A DNA stretch of 64,000 nt from Symbiodinium sp. CCMP2592 (Eukaryota > Sar > Dinophyceae > Suessiales > Symbiodiniaceae), in assembly GCA_905221615.1 (NCBI GenBank), contig CAJNDT010005557.1, positions 667,630 through 731,629 of the forward strand. The letters run 5' to 3'. Shown in pieces: positions 1 through 10,000 of the stretch. The notes beneath the pieces were generated by a model that was not told the origin of the DNA, made no database searches, and saw nothing but the letters and a program-made list of their open reading frames with translations. A program made the position numbers and the translations under genes. The stretch's first letter is position 1; every line of letters begins with the position of its first letter.

Positions 1-592
1 CGTTGGATGCTGGCCGAGGGATAAAATGTCTTGATCAAGCCTTTATAGGTTTAGGGTTTACGTTTTGCTTTCTGTTGAGGTTGACTGTTTAAATCTCTGC
101 AAAGCACACTAACAGCAGATCTGAGCATGACTCGAGTTGATATCTCCTGAAATCTCAACAGCGCGCATGTTACAGACACGAAAAATACTCGCACACGATG
201 AGCCTGACGACGACTCGGAGGACATCGAGATTTAACGCAAACTCCTCACACAACCTTTAACCTAGGACTCAGGTGACGGCCCAACATGGCAAGACCTGTG
301 AAAACTCGGATGACTTCTGAAGCCGAACACTTATTCTGATAGGGTTTAGGGCTTAGGGGCCCATAATTTGATGATAAGGAGCCAGCAAAATAGTATTGGT
401 AATGATTAAGAGTCCCCGACATTGCACCCCCACCTTAGACTCTAACTCTGGACTGCAAACCCTAAGCGCTCAGGGGGCAACTCAGGCGAGGATCTTCTCT
501 TTCTGCTTTCGCCCTCGGTGGGTTTAGGGTTTAGGGTTTAGGGTTTAAGGTTTAGGGTTTAGGGTTTAGGTGGGAGGTAAAGTCCAGGGATG
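1..592. other. repeat-rich left flank, no gene seen
   Basis: Non-coding flank of the retrotransposon. It holds a run of TTTAGGG-type heptamers at about 519-571 and a partial copy of a dispersed repeat (about 344-420) that resembles the copies near 50484 and 60570 (ends like AGGGGCCTTAAT, core 'aatagtattggtaat'). I see no coding signal on either strand. Confidence 0.6.
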
Positions 593-597
593 GTTTC
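593..597. repeat. target-site duplication, left (GTTTC)
   Basis: GTTTC directly precedes the TG of the 5' LTR and is repeated directly after the CA of the 3' LTR at 20290-20294. A 5-bp duplication is usual for copia integrases. It fixes both element ends to the base. Confidence 0.93.
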
Positions 598-679
598 TGC
601 GAACGGACTGCGATGCCTTGTTAAGTTCTAAGGTGTCACTATAAGAGCTGTGAGCAAGACCGTGTAAAGTGCAAGAGAA

Positions 680-730
680 GGGGGCACGCTACGCGTCCCT
701 CGACTCTAGGGGGCATGCTACGCATCCCTC
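680..730 (+). promoter_or_regulatory. duplicated 22-bp motif in the LTR
   Basis: Two copies of GGGGGCRYGCTACGCRTCCCTC-like sequence (680-701 and 709-730) lie 29 bp apart and differ at two positions (AC/AT and GT/AT). Both are present in both LTRs. Short repeats in the U3 part of an LTR are often enhancer or factor-binding sites; that role here is inference. Confidence 0.4.
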
Positions 731-764
731 ATCTTTACCTTTCTATGTGACCGCCAACGCAACG

Positions 765-775
765 TTTGGCTCAAG
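765..775 (+). promoter_or_regulatory. dinoflagellate spliced-leader relic in the 5' LTR
   Basis: TTTGGCTCAAG equals the last 11 nt of the dinoflagellate trans-spliced leader. Upstream bases do not match. The second copy is at 20025-20035. A relic is expected if an ancestral element copy was made from a trans-spliced mRNA; chance is possible because the match is short. Confidence 0.5.
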
Positions 776-1029
776 TCAATGCCCATAGCTAAGTGCTATA
801 TGTGTCTTCTATCCTGAGCAATCAGAGCTATCCCGTTGCACAGACGAACCGCCGCCGGCAGTGAGTGCAAAAGGAACGGCCGCCGGTTCTGCCTGCATAG
901 GATTGCACGTGTGGAAGTAAGAGGGAGAGACAGGGTCCAGTCTGTGGAGAGTGCTAGCCAGCCACACCTACATTCATTACAGCTCTGGTGGGGAGAGCAG
1001 CAACCAAGTCGAGATCAATCCCCCACGCA

Positions 1030-1050
1030 GGTTATCAGCCGTACGCGGCT
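1030..1050 (+). promoter_or_regulatory. candidate primer-binding site
   Basis: GGTTATCAGCC begins at the first base after the 5' LTR, where the tRNA primer should pair. It resembles the TGGTATCAGAGC site used with initiator Met-tRNA in many plant elements, but lacks the leading T and has an extra T. The tRNA identity is not settled. Confidence 0.45.
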
Positions 1051-1093
1051 CTGCCTTTCTACAGCAACGACTACTTGATCTACTACGACCACA

Positions 1094-4000
1094 ATGAACT
1101 CAGGATCAAGCCAAGATACGACAATGACTTTCGGTGCCGATGTGGCAGCGCCAGCCGTTGGTGAGTCAACAGCTGACGACACAGTGGTGCAATCCGTTGA
1201 TAGCTCCACGGAAGATGACAAAGGTCAATCTTCTGCGCTTGCCATTGCAAAGGCAGTTCCCAAGGGGAAAGCAAAGAGTCTACCAAGAGCATCTACGCCT
1301 TCGCGTCCGACATCCACAGGTTCGAGGACGGGCAAGGCTTCAGAACGACGGGCCGAAGCGTCTGGTTTTCAGGCACCTCGGACTACGTCCAGGGCCAAGG
1401 ACAAAGGAGTCAAGACCTTGGAAAAGAAGTCAAGACCATCATCTTCGAGAAGCTCTTCAGCACGATCGAGGACTTCGGCTACTCGTGGGCGTGACAAGTC
1501 CATGACTTGGAATCGGATGGTTACCAATCAACCACGCGATACTGACGATCTGGACATGACTCTGGATACGATTCCAGCACGTGGTGATGCGTCATCCGTG
1601 GCCACGCCTGCAATAGCCGACGGTCCGAATGCCTACCAGGAACTGACGATTTCGCAACAATTCGAAGCATCGAACCTTGCACAGCAGATGTACTATCGCA
1701 GTCAGGTGCAAGAATACGAAGGAATCGTCCAGACCCTGATGGACAAGATCAAGGAGATGCAACAAGAAGATGAAGGATCTGGAATTCGCATTGAGGAATT
1801 GGAACGACAACGTGATCATGCATGCTTAGCCATGAGGCACATCAACAATGTCAATCAGGAGATGAAGCGAGACTATGAAACAGCTTTGTTTCGCATGGAT
1901 GAGCAGAACTCTGCTCAACAACGTCAAGCACATGCCGTTGCCGAGGAGTTAGCTCAACAGCTACACGTGTTCCGCACGGAGGCAGCCACCAACTTTGTGC
2001 AGTTGGAGGCAAGAGCGCAAGGCGATGGTGAGCTTATGGCACGTGAGTATGAGCGTCTGACTCATGAACTTCATGAACACGCCAGAGAGAACTTGGTCCT
2101 CCGGTCAAACACAGCAAGTTCGGAACAAGCCTTACAAGCAATGCAGGAACGATTCCACTTGGTCAAGAACCAGGAGTTGCGGGCTGTGAACGAGATCCAA
2201 GGGCTAGCTGGAAACAGCGCAGCCATTGAGCAAGAACGATTTCGGCTTCGCGAACGTCTTGGTGAAGAGGAAGAGTACCGCAAAATGGCTGTGAAGAGGA
2301 TGCAAGAAGCAGAGGATCGACTTCATCAGAATGAAGATCATGCAAGGCGATCATTGCCTACCTTGCACGACGAGCTGAGTGAACTCAGGAAAACGCTCAA
2401 AGCACAAGAAGATCTTCAAGCGAGGACACGCAGCGAATTGGAGGCAGCGCGAAACTCCAATCAAGGAGGAGCGACGCGACCTTCGAGCATGCCCATGTCT
2501 TCGAGGACTACTGAGTCTGGCTGGGAGCACGTAGGAAAGGAAGTAATGCCTGCATTTTCCGTAGGAGATGAGGTACGATCCCCTGAAATACGGTCCCCAA
2601 GTCAAGTTAGTCCAGTCGCCAAAGAGAAGTTCGCATTCTCGGAATCGGACAAGGACAAGAACCTTGTGATGGATGGAATTCCATTCACCGGTGGAAACTT
2701 CTTCACTGGCCGCAGTTCAATGCCAATCGTGGCGGATGCAATGCCCGAGCACTACGTGCCAGGTATTAGCAGCCCAGCACTTGCGCGTTCCACGCCTAGT
2801 GCAGCCACTTTGTTCGGCATACCAAGCGGATTTCATGGGAAAAGTGATGCGGCAGCCGTGCGTGATCGACAGCTACGCGAACTCTTGGGGGATCGCGGGA
2901 TGTTGGGATCGAAGTCCACAGCATCGGCCAGCTCCTCAAGACCTGTTGGCATCGACGGTGTCACCGCATCTACGAAGGGCAACGACCTCGTTGGTCCCCC
3001 TGTCGCCTATGACGATTCTATCCATGAGGCAAGGAGGCGTCAGATCGAGAAAGAGATCGCGGAACAGTACGAGGAGAAGATTGCTGATCTGCGAAGTGAA
3101 GTACTCAAGGCTCAGAAAGCCGAACAACGTCTCAGAGCTGATCGTGATGAGTGGAGATTATTCGCTGAAACGATTCAGGAAAACCATGGAGACGATGACG
3201 GTGATGAAGCCGGCGACGAGAACGGAGAGGACGAGCATGATGAAGGAACCGGCACGGGGTATGACCCTCCAGATCCGCCTGATGATGATGATGACAAGAA
3301 GAAAGGCGGAGGGGGCAAACCTGAATCGGATCCTGGTTCGCATGCGCGTGATCCTGATGGAGACGCGGATCCTGAAGTCACAGAGGTGAGAATTTCCAGG
3401 AGGGAAGCCGACAAAGTGACCGTTCCTCCATGGCCTACTCTCACTCATCTCAACAACTGGCGATCCGTGTGCACGGCCAATGTCTTAGGGGCATCAGCCG
3501 ACCCACATCATGAGGACTGGATGTTATGGCTGGCACCAGCGTTCAACCCATTCCCTGATGTCGAAGCATTGAATGATTCAGGACACAAGAAGTTCAAGAG
3601 CATAGACGTCAAATTGGGGATCGCCATGGTCGCAATGCTACGTGCCGGTGGTGACAAATCAGCTGACCTGTACCTCGAGGTGAACCGGAAGGCCAACGAT
3701 TACATCAGCAGGCCTGACGTGAAGATCATCAAAGGACGACAAGTCATCGCGATGATGTACGAAAGTTTTCGAACGCATGATCGTCTTGACATGATCATCA
3801 CCCTTGAGTATTTGGTGAAGCTCCAGTACCAAGGCGACAACAAGCTTCATACGTTCAAGCAAACGTGGTTGGAAGTTCTGGGACGGATGAGACCAGAAGA
3901 TATTCCATCCAAAACGGCTCTCCGTGATTGCTTGTACAGCAAGATCAAAGACTCGCCCGCAATGAAGATGGACTTGGGCATGCATTACGAACACTTGCCC

Positions 4001-7000
4001 TACAATCATGAAGATCGATCGTACGACAACCTGATGAAGATCATTGATCGTACTATCATGCGGAGACGAGAACAGTCAAATCTCACTCAGACCCAAATTG
4101 GCTTGCGCCAGATGCTTGAGGGCAAGGATTTGCTTGCTGCACCGGCCAAGGTACCCGAGAAACCTACGCCTAACGCAGCTCCATCCGCAAAGGTCAAGGC
4201 TTCGCCGACCAAACCGGATAAAGCAACACCTGTACTACCTCAAAGCAAAGCGAAGAGTCATGCGAAGACCAAGCCAAAGCCCAAGAAGAAGACGAGGAGT
4301 GAGTCAGCGGACAACAGAGGTGACAAAAGCAAGAAGCAAATCCGCTGCAAGTTCCATTTCACAGATGCAGGGTGTCGAAATGGCGATAAGTGTCCATTCA
4401 GTCACTCGAAGAAGACTCCAGAGCGACCCTTCACGCCGAGGACGAGAACTCCAAGTCCATCTGGAGGAGGAGGAAACAGGATATGCTACTCGTTCAAGAA
4501 CACAGGCTCGTGCTCAAGAGAGAATTGTCCTTTCAAGCATGAGGCAGCAGCTACCCCAGCTCCGGAACCAAAGGCAAAAGCTAAAGCTAAATCCGAAGCA
4601 AAGGCAGCTCCAGCGAAGCCGAATGCCAAGGCCAAGGCACTCCCTGCAGCACCCGCCATCAGATTGTGTCGAAGGTGGAATCCATCAGCTCCGGCTATAT
4701 GGAAGCGATCTTCAAAACAAGATGAGGAGGAGTCAGATTGTCCATCCGTTGACAGCGACGCTGATTCGGATTGTTCAACAGATGACGAATCCTCGGGAAC
4801 GACTACGTCGACCCGAAAAGTGATAAAGCGCAATGTGACATTTGCCAACGACGTGAAGTTCATTTCTTCGTGTCCTAGAAGATCGAAGAAAGACAAAGAG
4901 CGGAAGGTGAAGTACGTCGACATGGAAGCGTTTATCAATGATGAGGATCGCGCCGTGAGCTTGGAATTCGCCAAGCACAAAGCGAGATTGAGGGCACAGA
5001 TCATGAGAGACATGGTTGACGACGATGATGATCAATGCGGAGATCGAGTTTCATTCGTACGAATCCCAGGAACGTCTCGAGTGGAAGAAGTTTCGTTCTA
5101 CGACGGTGAGGATTCCATCGTTGAGCGCGAACTCGATGCTGCACACAGCAAACGGATCATCAATCAAGGCTTATTCAAATGCATGGTTCAACCAGTCATC
5201 CTTAAGAAGAAGATCAAGTTTCTCATGGACACTGGGTGTGGTCATGACCTCATATCTCAGAAGAAGATCGAGAAGCACAGTCTCGAAACACTCGTGACTC
5301 CAGAGCCCATATCATTTCAGACAGCCAATGGAATCACCGATACCGATCTCGTGTCGAATTTCCAGACTGAGTCGTTCGAGGAACCGATCAACGCTTATGT
5401 GTTGGACGACACACCGTCGGTGCTTTCCATAGGCAAGAGATGTATGAACTTCAACTACGGGTTTGTGTGGCCTCCCGGAAGGGAACCATTCATGATCAAC
5501 CCGCAGGGCAAGAGAATATCTCTGTTCGTGAACGGTGACATCCCGTACGTTCGTGCCGGGAGTTCCAAGTCATTGGTTCATGATGATCCGGAGGCCAAAG
5601 CGATCACCGAAATCTTCAAGGGTGCGTTGACAGCGGGCAATGTTGACGTCAGCGTCGCAGCTGCCGCTGAAGCTGCACCGGGCGAGATCGAAGCAGAAGA
5701 AGAAGGTGATGATCACGAACGACCTCCTGATCCTGAACCCCAAGAACCTCCTATAGAAGAAGTACCAGAGTCCGAGGCCGGACGCCCTCCGGACGACGAC
5801 GAAGGAAAAGGAGTGGGTGAAATTCCATTGGATGGTGACGATGAGGTGATCATTGATGTGGAAGGCGACGGTGCGCCGAGCCGCAAGGCCAGAGTCGGAA
5901 CACTGAAAGCCGAAGCTAAGACATTGGCACATCTGTGTACTCATCGCTACCGCAATCCATATTGCGAATCGTGCATACGCGCGAAGATGAAGCACTTGCG
6001 AACACAACGAGGTGCATTTCAACGTGTGATCAAACACTGGGGAGATCTTGTGACGTTCGACTTCCTTGACATGCGCAAGGCCGCCGAAGCAGGCATTGGA
6101 CTCGATGACGGAGCACGTGAAGTTCTAGTCATCAGGGACATCGCCACCAAAATGATCGCAGCGATTCCCACGGCTTCAAGGAGCACTGATGAAGTCGTCA
6201 TGGCCATCAGACGCCTTATGGGAAGACGCAAGATTCATATGGCGTATAGTGATGAAGCACCAGAGTTCGATTCAGCTATGGCGCAGTTGAAGATCGTGAT
6301 AGATCATTCCCTTCCAGGGAAACCCAGTAACAATTCACTCGCTGAACGGTCAAATCAAGAAGTGATCAACACAGTCGCAGCATCCATGCTACACGCCGGA
6401 TTGCCCGCTCAATACTGGTCCTTTGCGCTTAATTGCGTGATGCAGAACCTCAACGTTGAGGACGTGGAGGGCGATGGTGATTCAGCATGGAAGCGAATGA
6501 CTGGAAAGGACTTCGAGGGAAAAGCCATACCCTTTGGTGCCAAAGTCTTCTTCAAGCCGACGGACACAAGGCCGAAGACATATGGCAACAAATTCGATCC
6601 AAAGGGGATTCCAGGCATTTTTGCCGGATACATCATCACTGCTGGTCAAGGGTGGTCCAAGAAGTATCGCGTTTGGGATATGAAGGAATTTGCCAACGCG
6701 AACTTGTCGATGGACGCATCTGTTCCCAGGAAGTTGATGAGACCGTACGAGACAGAAGTTATCTACTTCCCAGAGGAGATAACGTTTCCCCTGAAAGCCG
6801 AGTACGAAAGGATGAATTCAACCATTGAGGGACTCAGGGACAACGTTGACCTCGCTGGCAAGGAGATAAAAGACGTCGATGACGGTGATGACGGTCCGCC
6901 CGGAGGAAATGGTGGCGACGGGGATGACGATGATCCAAATGGACTTCTTCCTCCACCGGATCCCGGAGAAGATCCTGACTTACAGGACATAGATCCATCT

Positions 7001-10000
7001 GACATTGAGACGGAGCCGCTCGGCGAAGTCTTCAAGTCAGCAGAACATGAAGCTATTGATGCCATAGGAGACAAAAGACTCGAAGAACTAGACGAAGAGC
7101 TGGGTCTACGTGCAGCACCGCCTCCTTCTGAACCAAAGGTCACTGGGAAAGATCGACGATCGCCCCGCGAAGTCGGTCCAACCGGTAGACTCATCCCCGA
7201 AGGAGACATCGAAGAACCTGGAGAGATTATCAAGATCTTGAAAGAAAAGAAGTTGGCTCCCGAGGAGATTGAACATTGGAGTACGGGGAAGAAAGGAGAC
7301 GGCATTGTATATCTTACCGATGACGGTGAAGCTTGCAAGATCGACAAAAGGGGAGTTCCGTACAAGATCCGAAGTGATGGTCGACGAACTCTTCCTACAC
7401 GGCGACCTATCCATTCTTATTCTCCGGAAGCATGGAAGAAGATGAGCGAAGCGGAGAAGAAGGCAGCATACAAGAAAGAAAAGCGAGACAAAGCTCGAGT
7501 TGCCAAGAAAGACCGGAAGAAGGCTGTGATAGGAAAGAAGATAGTCACCAAGATTTTGGACAACATGATCTTTCCCAAGATTGTCCCGTGTGAAGAAATT
7601 GATCTGCAACTCAACGTGTCCGTTGATGACGACGATGGTTGGTCATGGGCACAGTCCTATGTGGATCAATATACACAGGAACAATTCTTGGCAGATGTCG
7701 TGCCGGCCGTTCCGGCGCATATGGTCATGGATGATAACTGGATTCCTTCTATGCCGTGTACGACTTCTCACAGAAACGTACATCGGGAAAAGAATCATGC
7801 AGGAGGATCGTGCTTCAATGCCATGGTCACTCGACCCGTCACACGCAAGGAGATGATCAACAATCCCAAGGCCATGGAAGCTTTCATGAAAGAATGGAAG
7901 GGATTGTGGGACCAAGAGGTGTTTGACTTCTCAACTACGCGTGAATATGACGACGTCGTCGCTGAGGCAAAGAAGAAAGGTGAGAAAGTACACATGGCGC
8001 GAGTACATGGACTGATATACGAGAAGAACTATCAGCTCAAAGAGGACGATCCTGCCAGGAAGTTCAAGGGGCGAGGTGTACTACTCGGTGATCAGGTCAA
8101 AGACCAGAATATGGAAGCCGCATTGTTTCAGGATTTGGGGAATTCCCCGGCTACGTTTGACGCCTCACGGTGGGCAGATTATTACGGATGCCTTCCTGGC
8201 AACGATGTCCAGATGGCGGATGCTATCCAAGCATACATTCAGGCGAGATTATCGGGCACTCCATGTTGGGTTGAACTGCCTGATGAAGCCTGGCATCCAT
8301 CTGCGAAACGGCACAAATTCCGTAGGCCGGTATGTCGCCTGATCAAAGCTCTATATGGACATCCTGACGCAGGAACCATGTGGGAACAACATTGCCACAC
8401 CGCGGTACAGAAAGTAGGGTTCAAGCCGATTGGCGATGAATGGCCATCATTGTATTTTCACCCGCAAATGAAGCTCTTACTTGTCATCTACGTGGATGAT
8501 CTCAAGATGGCAGGACCCAAAGAGAATCTACCCAAGGGTTGGGACATGCTGCGCCAAGAACTTCGATTGGAAGAAGAAACGCCGCTGGGCTTGTATCTGG
8601 GTTGTCGCATCTCCAAGGGCGAGGCAACGTTGCATGACAAAACGAAGGTGCAGACCGTTACCTACGACATGGAGACGTACCTGGACATGACAGTCAAGAA
8701 GTACTGCGACGTGACTGGGTTCGATCCGACAAAATTCAAGACGGTACCATCGCCGAGTCCGGCTGAGGAGACTAAGAATCACCCAGCTCGCGCTCCGGCA
8801 CAGTCAGGTAAAAGCCATCGATGCACGTGGTGTGGACACACCATGCCTGTTGATAAGGATGGTCGGCTCGTTCCGCCTCCACCTATTCCCAAGGCGCCCG
8901 AGGAAGAGGAAATCAACGAGGCCAATCGCGGCGCACTTGCTCCGCAGGCAGCCAGCATTCTCATGAAATTGCTTTATGCCGCGCGCATTTGCCGCTTTGA
9001 TCTTCTGCGCAGTATCAACAATCTCGCACGCAAGATCACGAAATGGACCAAGAAGGAGGATGCTCTTCTTCATCATCTCATGGCCTATGTGCACCAGTCC
9101 AAACATCACATGATGATTGGATGGGTCGGGAACTCCTTGGAGGACTCGTCCATCGGGCTGTTTGCAGATGCGGACTATGCAGGTTGTGGAGAAAGTTTGA
9201 AATCTACCTCCGGTGCTCACTTGCACATTCAAGGTTCTCACACAAGATTTCCCTTGGCGGGACTTAGCAAAAGGCAGGGATGCTTGAGTCATTCCACACC
9301 TGAGGCCGAGATTGTCGCGGCCGACTTTGCCATGTCACGTCTTGGATTGCCTGCTATCACGTTGTGGCAGCAGCTTGGGGGGCAAGACCCCAACTTCGTC
9401 TTCTACGACGACAACCAGACCATGATCGGGGTGATTCGCACGGGCAAGAATCCGACTATGCGTCACTTGGAACGTACCCACGGTATCTGCATTGGATGGA
9501 TGCATTCTATCTTTCAGGAAGGTTACGTTTCTCTTGCCTATGAGGTCACTGCCAAGATGTCAGCGGACATACACACCAAGTCGTTCAAGGATTCCGTGTC
9601 CTGGACACATGCGTGTCAGCTAGTCAACATCTTTCCGCCGGATCTCATCGGCTCTCAAGAGATTATGGATCTAATGCGGCCTACTCATACCCAAAGCACG
9701 GATGAGAAGGGTCAGCAGCACTACTCGTTCAAGAGCGAGGTGCCTTGTTTTCCTTACACGCAGACGCCGATCCTCCCTCAGGTGTTGTATCGCGCTGGAT
9801 TGTCGAGTAAGGAAGGCTTGCAAGAACATGACAGTGTGGACCCCATCCTGGTTGTCAAGTTCCCGCGCATGTTGCGGGGGCCGCCTTCTGCGTTGCCGCC
9901 TGGTCGTTACCTTCGGTCGACCTGGATTCTTCGTGAAGGGCAGTGGCACCAGATGGAGGATCGTGCTGCTATCCTTGACGCACCGGGCAAGTTCGATCGC

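Larger units (their letters stand above)
598..1029 (+). repeat. 5' LTR (432 bp)
   Basis: Starts TGCGAACGG and ends CCCCACGCA. It is identical to 19858-20289 except at 622 (T here, C at 19882). It contains a near-repeat of 22 bp (680-701 and 709-730) and the spliced-leader-like TTTGGCTCAAG at 765-775. The LTR should carry the promoter and the poly(A) signal; I cannot place a TATA-like box with confidence. Confidence 0.95.

Noticed and set aside
765..775. A spliced-leader RNA gene in the LTR
   Set aside because: Only the last 11 nt match; no full leader, no donor site or downstream intron structure.
2673..3389. 238-codon + strand frame inside ORF1
   Set aside because: Shadow of the polyprotein in another frame; basic, motif-free, inside the Gag coding region.
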